From positions 37,514,773 through 37,578,772 of the forward strand of contig NC_056035.1 in NCBI RefSeq assembly GCF_004379255.2: a DNA stretch of 64,000 nucleotides. The letters are read 5' to 3'. Positions 32,701 through 48,040 of the stretch are shown here, in pieces. The notes below the pieces were generated by a model. The model was not told the DNA's origin, did not search any database, and was given only the letters and a program-made list of their open reading frames with translations. The number at the start of each line of letters is the position of its first letter. Positions within the stretch are counted from its first letter, which is position 1. This DNA comes from Salvia splendens. Its lineage: Eukaryota; Streptophyta; Magnoliopsida; Lamiales; Lamiaceae. A program made the position numbers and the translations under genes.

Positions 32701-35269
32701 AGTGGACCAGTTGAAGCAGCTTTTTGGTTTTTGTGGGACAGTTGTTGATTGTACGATAACTGAGTCTAAGCATTTTGCATATATTGAATACTCAAAAGCA
32801 GAAGAAGCTTCTTCTGCTTTGGCATTGAATAACATGGATGTTGGTGGCCGTCCATTAAATGTTGAAATGGCCAAATCACTCCCACCGAAACCTGCTTTGA
32901 ATTCAGCAATGGGTTCATCATCCCTGCCGATGGTTATGCAGCAAGCTGTTGCCATGCAACAAATGCAGTTTCAGCAGGCTCTTCTGATGCAGCAAACATT
33001 GACAGCTCAGCAAGCAGCTAATCGAGCAGCAACTATGAAGTCTGCAACAGAATTAGCTGCAGCTAGAGCTGCAGAAATAAGTAAGAAGTTGCAAGCTGAT
33101 GGTCTGGTCATTGAGGTTAAAGAACCTGAAAGAAAATCCAGGTATATCTAAATACTTTGTTGGATCTTTTAGAAGTATTATAATGTATAATAAATGCCAT
33201 TGACTTGTATTCTCTCTAACGAAGTGTATTCATAATAAATGGAACAAGTACAAAATGGTATATCTAGATTTTAAATCGAAATTCTAGTGAGCCAATTTTT
33301 TTTTAAATATTCATGCAGCTTTTAATTCCGTGCTATCTTTGTTTTTGGAGTTTGTAGTCATACTTATTGTTTTGGAAAAAATATGCCTTCGCTGCAGTCA
33401 TGGCAGCATAAGGCTACAAGTTATGGATATGATATGTAGATAGTTTTTCTTTGCTGTAGTTATAGAGTAGATTTGGTAGAGTTTTCTGCTTAATCATCTT
33501 TCTAATATTGGTGTACACTTGTTGGAGAGGCCTTGATGATTTCTCGTTTGTCAGCCTGAATATGAGACTGTGTTCTTCAATTATACTTCCTCCGTTTCTT
33601 AAAAACAGAAACTTTCCATTTTAGGGAACTTCGTTCTCTCTAATGAGATGAGACCCATTTTCCACTAACACACCTTTTCTTTCTATCATTCTCTTACTTT
33701 ACCAATTTTGCATTAAAACTCGTGTCATTTCAAAAGTTCCTATTTTAGGAAACGGAGGGAGTATTTATTTTGTAATACTTTATAAGTGAACTCTTAGTTT
33801 AGATTTCAACCTGTCATCTTGGCATCACAAGGGGAATGACAATAAATCATTGTGGAGTCTTCGTAATGGTTTCTTGTTAACTTTTGCTGTCATTTGGTGT
33901 TGAAGTAATACTATGTCATTTTGTCTACTCTTAAAAAACCCAAGTTATGGAATATTTTTCAATGTTGAGTTTCTGAGATAGTATTCAGATTTCAGAATGA
34001 GGTGAATGTATGATTTTCTCACACATCTTGTTGGCTCTACAGCTATACAAACTGTTTCTCATGTAGTAATCTGAAAAATGTTCCAGACTTTTTTTGTGGA
34101 ATTTTAGCAGTTGGACTTTCCTTATTTTGCAGCACAAGTAGGAGGTTTTCTTGTCTCTTCCTCGACATCTTGTTGGCCGCTTTCTTTTCCATGCTTCTCT
34201 TTAATTTGTGTTCTTTTTGATAATTTCAGAAGAAAAGGAAAAATTATGCGCTTCTTCATCAATATCTCTATAAACCAGCTCTAAACTGTATTGATGATGT
34301 TTCAGGTCACCAAATGGCCGTGCCAAGTCCAAATCTAGGTCAAGGTCAAAGTCTACTTCCCCTATAAATTATCGGTCAAGAGGGAAGTCACGCTCGTTCT
34401 CACCTCCTGCTCGTCGCCGACGAGATTATCGATCCAGATCACCTGTGAGATCTCGCCATTACTCAAGTTATGAGAAGGACCATAGGTCTTATAAGGATGG
34501 TAGGGATGTCAGCGATAGAAGTAGGAGACGGGATTGGGGAAGATCACGTGATAACGATTCACCTCTTTCCCGGAAAAAGAGAAGCAGGAGTGCAAGCCCT
34601 CGGGCTAGGAAATCATATCGGGATGATGTAGGATCGCCAAGGCATCGCCGAGAAAGTCCTGAAAGAACAAGAAAACAATCACGTCCTGATTCAAGATCTC
34701 CTCATCGTCATAGGAGAAGGTCTTTATCATCAGGAGATGAAACGACTAAATCTAAACCTCGAAAGCGCTCATTGTCAAGATCTGATGAAATTGTACATCA
34801 CTCTAGCGATAAGAAAGACAACAGAAGGGAAGAAAAACCCAAGAGTCGGAGTAGGAGACGCTCTAGGTCAGGTTCTTCTGATGGTCGAAAACATGTGCGA
34901 AGATCTTCCCCAAGTGTGTTGGAGGAAAGCAGGGCCAGACATCGAAGACGTTCAAGATCCAGATCTCAGGAAGATAAACATCAACTGAGTGAGAAATATG
35001 AAAGGAGCAAAGAGGATAAATCGAGGAACCGAGATAAAAGGCGATCCAGGTCCAGGTCAGCTGAAAAGCATAGGAGAGGCAGTAAGACATCTCCGCGACA
35101 TTCAAGTGGGCATAAATCAAAGCACAGGAAACGCTCTCGTTCAAACTCAATTGAAAATTTAGTCGAAAACAAGGATGGGCAAATTGATGTTCCTGTTAAA
35201 GCATTAGAGGATGGGAATGACAAATCTGTCACACCTGATGATATTCATATGGATAGTTTGGCTGAGTAG
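29715..35269 (+). CDS. RRM/CCCH/filamin-repeat RS-rich RNA-binding protein, four coding exons, 830 residues
   Basis: This is a nuclear splicing-type RNA-binding protein. Coding exons are 29715-30294, 31193-31624, 32625-33141 and 34306-35269. All junctions are GT..AG with matching phases, giving 2493 nt and a TAG stop. Order of parts: an Ala/Lys-rich helix near residue 30-50; an acidic Ser/Asp/Glu run; a filamin/ABP280-type repeat (about 88-192, with DGSYSVTYVVPKRGNYMVNV and GSPFPVFF); a CCCH finger CREYLNGRC..C..H (about 262-276); an Ala/Gln-rich stretch; one RRM (about 350-420, KTVQVSNL and HFAYIEY); a Met/Gln-rich stretch; then a long Arg/Ser-rich tail (about 512-780). The architecture resembles the Arabidopsis RRM protein I recall as IRR (At3g23900), a regulator of immune-gene splicing. 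That orthology is from memory and should be tested. Intron 3 holds a MITE. Confidence 0.92.
33586..33761. mobile_element. Stowaway-type MITE in intron 3 of the RS-protein gene (176 bp)
   Basis: Ends CTTCCTCCGTTTCTTAAAAA and CTATTTTAGGAAACGGAGGGAG-type inverted match (left GTTTCTTAAAAACAG against right). TA at 33584-33585 and 33762-33763. Confidence 0.85.
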
Positions 35270-37317
35270 GGCATATGAAGGGTGATGGTGTTGGAAGTGA
35301 CTGTAGCTCTTAAAAAGTAATGTCTGAAGTGATGAAACTAATGAAGTGGATGATTGAGCAAAGCCTAGAAAATATATATCTAGCATGTTTCTGCCTGCCA
35401 TAGCTTCTTAGCTGGGCTTCTGGTTTCAGGTTCAGCATAGTTAGGTGGTCTCAGCCTTCTTGTGATAAATGTACTTTGTTTCTATTGCAGGTTTGTGGCC
35501 AAATACATTTCACTGGTGTCTGGAGTTGTGCTTGATTTGGTCAGTGCAGTTCAAGAAGTGTAACTGCCCTCAGATCCAACTATGACAATGTTTTTCACAT
35601 AACTGTTTAATTGATATATTATGGATCACAACCTCTATATGTAGGTAGTTGACTTCTTTTTTAATCCCGGTATTCTGTTTGACTAATTTTTTGTGAATGT
35701 TCAACAATCACGAGTTACTCACTCTCCTTTGCTAGAGATACTATCTACTCTATTAGCATTCCTTCTGTTGCTGGCATATCTTTTGGTTGTTTTTTTGGAA
35801 AGCTCCTTACTAAGGGAATCCACCTCTTTCGTATTGTTTAACTAATACTCTTTGTGTCAATAGGGGAATGCATTGTTTGGACTCTGTATAAGATGAACTA
35901 TACTAGTATGATTAGAGTGTAAACCAACTTCAGATTTATCTTTGTTTTGAGTTGATACCCTCAATCATATGTGGCCTTGTGTTCTCTTTTTTGTAATGAG
36001 CTGGTGAATTACTGGCTGGCTTGATGGATTTAACCAGCAATAAGTTTTACTTTGAATTTGAATTTGCTGTCTTGTAGACTGTTACATTCATAAAGCTGCA
36101 GGTTATCTGGCTGCAATTTCTTGGTGCTCTATCAGATGAATTTGGCATGGTTTACGTATCTGATTATATACATAAGGTATGGTGCAATATAACGTGAATT
36201 AAGAAACTGCTCTAACTAAATGTATTTGTCATTAAAAGTTGATATTTTAACTTGATGCTGTAGAGCTGATATCCTATTGCCCTTATGTTTCTTCTCATCT
36301 TTTTTCCCCTCTTTTTCTTTTCCCTTTTTCCTTTTCCTTTTCCTTTTCTCCTACCCATTCTTTTTCCCATCTTTAAAATTGTTTGGTTAGGCAAGGTTCT
36401 CTTAAAGCTGATTCCACATCAGATGATGCTGATTTGGTTGGTTAGTTCCTTGATCAAGTCATTTGTTCTTTTCTTACAGGTAATTACTTATGGTTATTGG
36501 TTTTGTTTGAATTCCACAAATAATGTCTTTCTAGGTTTCTCAATTTTGGTTAGTGCAATTATACTTGTTATTCTCGTTGGTTCTTCTTGTTTCTATATTT
36601 CTTTGTTATCATCCTATTTCCGATAGGGCAGTTGACAATTTCATCCGATTTTGATCAATGTTAATAAATTGTTCTGCTAAGAGATTATTTGCGCTGATAT
36701 CGAGTTGCAGACCAGTGCTGCATTTTCTGCCCTATGTTGTTTGGCTTATCTTTTTTTAGTCCATTGGTCATTTTTCTTGGAATTGTTTCATGTCTGCTCC
36801 CAGCCTCCCACCATCAAATAAGCACTAGATGCACAGCTATGCAACTCCAAGTAGTGTGTGTGTGTTTCCCTAGTAGGATTGATTTATTGGTAGTACAGTA
36901 ACCAGCTCTTGTTGAAATTTGGTTAGATCCTAACTTGTGGATGTGCATAACTTCATCATTCGTGATCCTCAGGGATTGAAAGAGAGGTAGTGATTGAATC
37001 TTTGGCCTACTCTTTACATATAGGAGACCTACCGTTTGGATGTTTTCGAAGGGACCACTTTTGGTTTTCTTAACCCATCTGTTGTGATGTTCTCTTGCTT
37101 AAGGTTACAGGGGTAATGTGTTGATGAAAGATTGTTTTCTGCTTTGCTTAACTTTTCTAGTAATTTTTGGCCTTTTACACTAGAGTTGATATTTGCTACA
37201 TTATCAGTAACATATATTTCTGCATATTTTCTATTTCTCTCTTCTTTCTTCTTCCTCTTCTTCTCTTTTGTTCTTTTTATTTTCTTTACTAGGTGATGCT
37301 GGATGTTTAGTGGCTTG
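35270..37317. other. 3' region of the RS-protein gene and intergenic DNA
   Basis: The start of this stretch must include the 3' UTR. Acceptor-like sequences at about 35417-35431 and 35482-35490 (TTCTATTGCAG) could reflect a spliced 3' UTR. T-rich ORFs at 36285-36626 and elsewhere have no domain. No other gene supported. Confidence 0.4.
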
Positions 37318-37451
37318 GGAGCTGAAATGTACTTCCATTTGGGGAAATGGTGGATTTCATTTTTTTTTCTTTCCTTTTTTCGTTTCTCTCCCCATTTCAA
37401 GTTTCTGCAAAGATGGTTTTCAACAATCAACTAATACTGTTCTTGCTTGCG
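37318..37451. repeat. Dispersed repeat, copy A (partner at 46511-46664)
   Basis: Shares GGAGCTGAAATGT, CTTCCATTTGGGGAAA, ATGGTGGATTTCA, GAAGATGGTTT-like and TGTTCTTGCTTG in the same order with 46511-46664. Confidence 0.75.
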
Positions 37452-39174
37452 GCTAATTTGAGAATTTTCAATCACCATGGTCGATGCGCAACTTCTGCTT
37501 CTCTTTTGTTCTCTCATATGAGCTCTGAGTTGAGGGTTTTGAGTACATATTCTATGTGACTTCTCATGGTCGTCTGTATCGTTTTGTTGTTTTTTAATAG
37601 AAATGTTGTCTTTCAAAGTTGGAAGTCATAAATCTAGTGAATGAGCAAAGCCTGTGTGAAAGCTGTGTGTTTGTTTGCTTGCATGTTGCTGTATTTCTAT
37701 TGACTAATGTGGATTTTTTTGGAAATGTTTGTGGGCATTTTAATTTCTTGCCTGCATTGCTTTTGTTGTATAACGTTGGATCATTGAATGGCCACATTTC
37801 ATGCATGCTTTTACTGTCGAATCAAGCTCCAAAGCAGCCCTAGCCTCGGCGTTTATTGTTATGATATGATGGATTGATTAACAAAAATTACTCTTAGTTA
37901 ATCAACTGTTTACATGCATTTTATCTTTAAAGTGTTTAATCATATTTTATTAATATGTTTTATTAAATTATTAATTTGATTTGAGGTAAGCATTGCTCTC
38001 TTTGTCTCGGCTATGATGACATATTTTTTAGTCGACATGAGATTTTAGAATGGGATTTTAGGAGTTGTTGGTTTATGTGGTTAATTTGAGAGAGAAAAAG
38101 TGTATATAAGTATTAAATAGAGAGATAATGAGAGAAAAAAGTTTGGATAGAGTAAAGTACTTTTTTAAAATAGAAATGTGTCATCTTGATTCGGACATAC
38201 TAAAAAGTAAAGTGTGTTATCTTAGTTTGGATAGAGTAAAGTACTTTTTTACTCCTAATTTAAGCTCTCGTAAAATAGTAAATCAAAACTCTATTTGTAA
38301 ATCAAAAGCAGAATTAAGGAATATTCTTAAAGTCTTGAACCTAAAATCGGCGGACTCCAATTTCACCGGATAATAAAAAATTAATTTTTGCTTTGAATGT
38401 ACTCTTATTTGAAACGGCTAGAGGTCATAAATGTATTTGTACATTTACTATCAAATGAATAAAAATAAGACGCGCATATGTTGGACTGTAATCAAAGTTG
38501 AACTGAACTAATAAGTTAAACCCTAATATCAACTTTATCTTCGTGCTTAAGTAACTAAGAGTAATTATCAATATTATGATTGCCATATTAGACGACTATG
38601 ATTGATGTTGTGGCAACAAATTTAGTTAGTTACGTTTGAGGGTCAATTAATAGATGCTCGCAATGAAACTAGTAATTTGATATACGTTCACTATGTTGTA
38701 AATTTAATATTATGATGAATATCTTGGAATCAGTAATTTTCTTATTCAAAATCCCCAGTTTGAGAGGGGAAACATTTAGGGTTTGAATAAGAAATATTCA
38801 ACTACATATTGTAGTATACCATGAGTAATTTGAAAATGCAATACACCTATTTATTTATAATAATCTAAAATCCTATGCGGTTCGACTTATTTTACATTCC
38901 GGGAAAGAACAGACAAAGAAAGCCCGAAATAAAACATGACAATTAACTAAAATAAAGCTAAGAACATAAGGGCTGGATTGGACTCATACGGAATCTTGGA
39001 GATAGCTGGGGCGAGTGAGTTGGTGATGTGATCAAGCGGTTACCATGGCCAGGCAGACGGGGCGGCATATGGATAGATTGACTCATATCAAGTTGGCATC
39101 ACATAATTTATAACTAGTAGAAATATGAAACGCTTTACATGCTAGCTTGAGATATAGTTTGGTTCCAACAATAT
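37452..39174. other. AT-rich intergenic region
   Basis: Contains a short direct repeat (TTTGGATAGAGTAAAGTACT at about 38141 and 38227), apparently part of an old MITE. No gene seen. Confidence 0.4.
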
Positions 39175-41298
<2,124 letters not shown>

Positions 41299-41833
41299 TG
41301 TTAGCATAATGTGTCTCACAACATCAAGGTGTGACGTCGGTTGAGTTAGTTAATCCTTGAGGTACACGTGAGCGCGAATGCATGGGATCGCAACTCGTGA
41401 GAGTTTGTTGGAGTGTGAGTATAAAAGCAGATACACACTCATAGCATGAGATAAGAAAATAGAGATATACACATCAAAAATGAGAGATCAATTGAAGAGA
41501 GAGCTTGCGGAAATCCTCGATCAAGAAGAAGAATTGAGGAGTGTCGATCTTGAAGGTCAATTGGCATAGTTCGTTCATCAATTTCATTGCATCGGTTAGT
41601 TGATTCATCTACCAAGTTTTAGCTGATTCAACATGTATAGATGCTACGTTGATTGTGTAGAGTTCTAGTTGTTTTGCCTCTGTAATTCCCCGTTTTCATC
41701 ATCAATACAAAGTTACTCGAGTTCTCCCATGGATGTAGATCAATTTGATCGAATCACGTAAACACCGTGTATTGTCGTTTCTTGCTTTTGGTTTTCTGTT
41801 TGATTTGATCATCGGCATTGGCTAAGTTTTACA
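41299..41833 (+). mobile_element. 5' LTR of a degenerate Copia element
   Basis: It starts TGTTAGCATAATG and ends GTTTTACA, followed by AATTGGCACCGTCTGTGGGA. This is a primer-site-like sequence and lies about 30 bp before the gag ATG. No second LTR was found, so the boundaries rest on the TG..CA ends and on where the subtilase homology stops. It includes GTATAAAAGCAG (about 41420), a possible TATA box. Confidence 0.65.
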
Positions 41834-41864
41834 AATTGGCACCGTCTGTGGGAAGCCGAAGACA

Positions 41865-44800
41865 ATGGCTGGCGCACGGTTTGATTTATAAAGATTCACT
41901 GGGAAGAATGATTTTGGGTTATGGAAGGTGAAAATGAAAGCCATGCTAATACAGCAAAGGCTCTGGGAGGCGATGAAGTATGAGCAGTCGGACAAAGATG
42001 CTGATCCCGACGATAAAGAAGTAATCAAGAAATTTGATATGATGGAGATAGCGCATAACGCTATAATGCTGAGTCTCGAAGATCAGGTGTTGAGGGAGGT
42101 TTGCAAGGAGAAGACTCCATCTGCAGTCTGGAGCAAACTGGAGTCTATCTACATGACCAAGTCCCTTGCAAGTAGATTGTTCTTGAAGCAAAGACTTTAT
42201 TCGATCAAATTTCTTGAAGGGGAAGGGACCATGGATCAGCTAGATGATTTTGTAAAGGCAGTGGATGATCTTGAGTCTGTTGATGGGGAACTAAAGGATG
42301 AAGATAAGGCAATCATGTTATTGAATGCCCTCCCTAAAAGTTTTGATCAACTCAAGGATGCAATTTTGTATGGAATGGATTCTTCACTGACATATGAGGA
42401 AGTTCTCACTGCATTGAAAGCCAAGGAATTTGAAAAGATCTCTACAAGCAAGACAGTTGATCAAGCTGGTGAAGCATTGATTGTTAAAGGCACTGACAAG
42501 AAAGTTTCCAAGAAGAAATGGAACAAGAAAGGCAAAGGTGATAAGAAGGAAGAGAAGGAGACTAGATCTTGTCACTATTGCAAGAAGCCGTGGCATTTAA
42601 AGAAGAACTGCTATTCTTGGAAGAAAAAGAAAGAAGAAGTGGCAGAAGGGCAGAACACAGCAAATGTCACTCAAGATATTGAAACTGCTCATGCTTTGAA
42701 TATTGGAGATACTGATATCAGTGAGCAGTGGATTATGGATAGTGCATGCAGTTTTCACATGTGCCCGAAGCTTGAGTGGTTTCAAAACATGCAACACTCA
42801 ACTGGCTCTGTACTACTAGGCAACAACCAGATTTGCAAGGTCAAGGGCATGGGAAATGTGAAGCTAAAGATGAAGGATGGCTCTGCGAGAATCCTCACAG
42901 AAGTAAGATATATTCCTGACATTAAGAGAAATTTGATTTCTCTTGAAGCTCTTGAAAGAAATGGGTATTCCTTTCTCTTATCAGGTGGCCTGATGAAGGT
43001 CTTCAAAGGATCTGCTGTAGTGATGGTGGCCAAGAGATTCAACAGCCTTTACTATCTTGAGGCTGAGGTTATTGCTGATGAGCTCAACATGGTCAGAAAG
43101 ATAGATGGTGATATTTGGCATCTCAGATTGGGGCATGTATCAATGGATGGAGTCAATCAACTTATCAAGGCTGGGGTAATAGAAGCTGATAAGAAGATGG
43201 CTTCCAGAGACTGTGAGGTGTGTGTGCTTGGTAAAAGTAAGAAGCTGGTGTATCCAACTGGCAAGTACACTTCACAATCAGTGCTTGACTATGCACATAG
43301 TGATACATGGGGACCTGCTCAAGCCATATTAGTGGGAGGCTGCAGATACTTCATATCCATAGTGGATGATTATTCCAGAAAAATCTGGTTGTACATCATG
43401 AAAGAGAAATCAGATGCCTTTGACAAACTCAGAGAATGGTACAAGGAAGTTGAGGTTGAGAAGGGATCAAGTTTAAAGTGCGTAAGGACAGATAATGGGC
43501 TGGAGTTTCTTTCACATCAGTTTGAAGATTTCTGTAAATTGGAAGGAATAAAAAGGTACAGAACCGTCCCCAACAAAACGGTGTGGCTGAAAGAGCAAAT
43601 AGAACTATCCTTGAGAGAGTTAGATGCATGCTTATATCTTCTGGAATGCCTCACAAGTTCTGGGGAGAAGCAACATCTACTGCAGTTACTCTGATGAACA
43701 AATGCCCAACCGCAGCTATAAATAATGAGACTCCAGATTTTAGATGGTATGACCATCATGGAAATTACACAATGATGAGGCCTTTTGGATGCAGAGCGTA
43801 CTCACACATTAAGCAAGGGAAGCTTCAACCAAGGGCCCTCAAATGTGTGTTGCTGGGATATCAAAAAGGAGTTAAGGGATATAGGTTGTGGTCTCTGGAG
43901 TCTAGAAATCAGAAAGTGGTGATCAGTAGAGATGTGATATTTAGAGAAAAGGAAATGCCTTACAAAGAAGCTGAAGAGAGCAAGAAGCCTGTGAGCTCAG
44001 ATGCTCAAGTTAAGGTGGAGCTTCTAGAAGGAAATGAAAATCAGAAGCATGCTGATCAGGCAAAATCTTCTGAAGATGAAGACCAGAATCATGAAGTCAG
44101 TGATGATGAAGGTGGAGTCACAAGTGAAGGTGGAGTCTCTACTGATACTAATCTTCAAGATTATATGCTAGCCAGGGACAGAGATAGAAGGAAGAATGTT
44201 AAAAAACCAGCAAGATATAGCAATGCAAGTCTAGTATATTATGCATTCTGTGCAGCTGAGGAAGTTGAGTCCACTGAGCCTGGGACATATAAAGAAGCAG
44301 TTAGATCCAGAGAAAAGGACAAATGGATCAAGGCTATGCAAGAAGAGATAGAGTCATTATTGAAAAATAAAACTTAGATCCTAGTCACCAGAAAATGCTG
44401 CAGAAGTTGATTGGATGCAAGTGGATCTTTAAAAAGAAGATAGAAGCATCAGAAGGAGATAGGATCAGGTATAAAGCCAGGAGGCTAAAGGATATAATCA
44501 GAGAGAGGGAATTGATTACGATGAGGTATTCTCTCCGGTGGTAAAGCACGACTCTATAAGAATGCTCATGGCATTGGTTGCAAAGAATGACTGGGAGTTA
44601 CATCAATCGGATGTAAAAACAACATTCTTACATGGTGAACTTGAGGAAAGTATATACATGGAACAATCAGAGGGTTTCAATAGGCTATGAGATGAAGATA
44701 AAGTATGCTTGCTCAAAAGAAGCATCTATGGCCTCAAGCAATCTAGCAAACAGTGGAACCTGCAATTTGATCAACACATGAAGAAAATTGGATTTGAAAG

Positions 44801-45262
44801 TTCCAAGTATGATAGTTGTGTGTACATAAAGAAAAGGGATGGAAGATCAGTAGCTTTCTTGTTCTTGGATATGCTAGTCACTGGATCAGACATTGATGAA
44901 ATTCAGAAAGTTAAAAGTGATTTCAAAAGCATATTTGAGATGAAGGGTCTAGGAGAGGCCAATAGAATCTTGGGCATTGATATCATAAGAAATAGAAAAA
45001 GGAAGGTACTGTGGTTGAGTCAACAACATTATATTGAGAAGCTGCTCAAGAAGTACAAGATGAATGAGTCCAGAATAGTATCAACACCATTGGGGCAGTA
45101 GTTTCAGTTATCTGTAGACCATGGACCAAAATCTGAAGAGAAACAGAATCAGATGAAGAGCATATCATATGCTAACATCATTGGAAGTGTGATGTATATT
45201 ATGATATGTACTAGACCTGATCTTGCTCATGCAGTAAGCGTCACAAGCAGATACATGAGCAA
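41865..45262 (+). pseudogene. Degenerate, 3'-truncated Copia gag-pol
   Basis: Frames 41928-43694, 43583-44377 and 44709-45101 together read a Copia polyprotein. Gag has an early stop eight codons after the ATG. Then come a zinc knuckle (CHYCKKPWHLKKNC), a protease motif WIMDSACSFH, integrase HHCC (GHVSM..CEVCVLGKSKK) and DDE core with a frameshift near 43570, and reverse transcriptase with further stops near 44376 and 44686. The RT active site reads FLDM where the YVDD box should be, so RT is dead. Homology ends at about 45262 before RNase H, and the 3' LTR is absent. It belongs to a different lineage from the intact Copia at 17492, as the gag sequence is unlike it. Confidence 0.9.
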
Positions 45263-46510
45263 CGGGCAGTGTTTTCTCTCCGGGTTGGCTTGAGAGGTCT
45301 CACATTCAATCGTTTCATAGCATAGAAGATGAGGATCTTTGTAATTCAGTTATTTCTCTCCGGATTGGCTTGCTTTGGTTTTGGTGCATTTCATGTAGAG
45401 TGAGCAGTGTTTTACTCCGTAATTCACATCATACTATAAGATTTGATTATCCGATTTTTAGCTTAACCACAAAGATTTTCAAAAATAATACTACTCCGTC
45501 CGTATATAAGTTGTTATAAACTGATTAACGATTATTCAATAGTAACTCATAATAAAAGAAGAAGCCAAAGTGCAAGCAGTCTCATAATTAATCAATACTT
45601 ACCTACTATCTTAATTGAGAATATATATGCATTGAGAATATATAATTGATGGCTAACTATATATTTTAACTACCCAAAAATATTACTCCGTTTAGTGCTA
45701 CTACCACATAAAAGAAAGGATAAATAAACACCCAAATACGTGTGTATCATTGATTCATCGGCGATATTTTTAATAACGCGTGTTAAGGGTGAAAATTAAA
45801 ATCAATCAGTGATTATTTAGCATCTTTCAACGTCTTATCCTTTTGTATTGCTTTCATTACTTATCCGACCTAGCTTGTCTCTTTCCGATGAGGGGCTGAG
45901 CATTACTTCACATTATTCCATTTGCAATTAAAGACTTTTAAATTAAATAGTAGTGTATCGTTAGTAACTATAATTTAACCATTTTAAAATGAACTAATAG
46001 GAGATATAATATAGTAGATGAGTGAAGAGAGGATAAAATAGGAGAAATAATAGAATTGCACTTATAATGTGACGGAGTGAGTGGAATTTTACATTTTTTC
46101 AAAACATTCCGCAGACATATTACTAAATTTTATGGTACAAAGCCTCAGTATTTCAAATAATCCAGTGAAATTTATGTACATAGTCAAACCAATAAACATG
46201 ATATAGTAGTATTTTCAATTTATGTGGAAACTTATATGCGATACTAGTTGGGGCCCAAAAGGAGTTTCAAACCCAAGTCGTTTAGACCAGATATAAACCT
46301 TTTAAGGGCCCAAAGCATCGCTTTATACCCAAAACGTAAATTATTATACACATTAATTTCATTATTTTATAGATTTATTGTAATATATAAATTAATTATC
46401 ATATGAAATCATAATTAATATTTCTAACTTAAATTAAAAATACCACAAATTTGAATTAATTGAATCATAAATTAAAATGACAACATAAATATAAACAGAT
46501 ATAAAACTTT
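45263..46510. other. AT-rich intergenic DNA right of the truncated Copia
   Basis: TTTTCTCTCCGGGTTGGCTTG and TATTTCTCTCCGGATTGGCTTG-like sequences form a short direct repeat at about 45271 and 45350. Old MITE ends (CTACTCCGTCCGTATATAAG at about 45490; GTGACGGAGTGAG at about 46070) are visible but unpaired. No gene. Confidence 0.4.
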
Positions 46511-46664
46511 GGAGCTGAAATGTAACTTCCATTTGGGGAAAATGGTGGATTTCAGTTGATTTTTTTCTTTTTCATTTATCTCTCTTTATCCCACATTACA
46601 ACTTTTTTGCGAAGATGGTTTAATTTTGATTTTGAATAATCAACTGATGACGTTGTTCTTGCTT
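46511..46664. repeat. Dispersed repeat, copy B (partner at 37318-37451)
   Basis: Same ordered blocks as 37318-37451, with small indels. Confidence 0.75.
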
Positions 46665-47494
46665 GTATGAATAATCAAACTTATCATCGCACATGATATA
46701 CAACCTAAAATAACTTATAGATCCAACTGTTATCATATATTATGCATCACACAAGTATTATTCTAAATTAAAATATATAGTTGTAAGTTCATTAAAGTTT
46801 TTCTTGGCGTGTTAAAAAATATGAGTCATATGAAAGTCACTTCTCTCTATTGATGTGTAGAGATAGCTGAAGTCCGGTACCTAAACGACAATTTTCCGTT
46901 AAAATTCGCTCGTATTCAAGCTTGCTTTGTCTAGTATCGAATCAAGTTCTTATTTTGTTTCTCGAATATTTCATGGCTCCCGAGTAATTCAAGCTTAAGC
47001 AAATTTATTTAATTTTGATAAATGTTCAAAATATCAATTATTTCTTATTTGTCTATATAACTACATTTCCATTGGTTAATTAGTTACCTGCAATAGTATT
47101 TAACATGACTAATTAATTATAGAAATGACATAATATTATATCTAGTTAGTAATTTTTTATATTCAAGATGTATCACTTTAGTTGTCGTAATTAACATAGT
47201 CAAGCTTCACTAATTATATCAAGAATTAATAATTTGGTGAGAGTTCAACTAATTAAGCTCCAGAAAATATGGAAGCTGCTTGGTTTATTTAAACCCAATA
47301 ATTTAATTTAATTTAATTAAAATTTAAATATTTTAATCTGAAACAACATCTTTCGAATGGCCTTATTTATGGCTGACCCATTTTATGCGCTACTCCTCTT
47401 TTCGGCATGTATAGAAAAAGACATACACAAAAATATCATAAACTCGAATTAATAATTTAGTGAGAGTTCAATTTTTCAATGCAATAGTAATATT
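46665..47494. other. AT-rich intergenic DNA left of the mariner
   Basis: No gene or repeat that I can support. Confidence 0.4.
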
Positions 47495-48040
47495 TACTCC
47501 CTCCGTCCCACATAATTCGTCCCAGTTTTCCATTTTGGTCCGTCCCACATAATTTGTCCCACTTCAAACTTTCCATTTATGGCAAAAAAATCATACCAAT
47601 GCTAATTACAATAAGGGAACTCAAATCACACAATTAATGCAACTAAGTGTTTAATTAGCCTTTGATTCTGTATCCCATATTTCGAATGACCCATTCATTT
47701 CGTCTTCCTTATTCTTCCCCTTCAATTCTCCTCTGGTGGAATTTACTCCTCTCACCTTCCCCCCTTCAATTCGGCTACTCCATTCAATTCTCTCCCATTG
47801 AAGACACCTCCCACCGGCTCACTCATTCAATTCGCCTCCCAACCGTCTCCCCCATTCAATTCGGCTCTCATTGCAATTTACTCCTTCCCACCGTCTATAA
47901 ACCCTAGATCTACACTCATTCTCCCCTCAAATCCCACCGTCTCCACATACCTCGCCTCCTCATCCACTCCAAGTACTCGCTGTGAAAACCCTAGATCTAC
48001 ACGGGTTCCTCCACAAATTCGACCGCCTCCACACAAATCG

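Noticed and set aside
36285..36626. 113-codon Phe/Leu-rich plus ORF
   Set aside because: Encoded by a T-rich tract that gives a hydrophobic peptide by composition alone.
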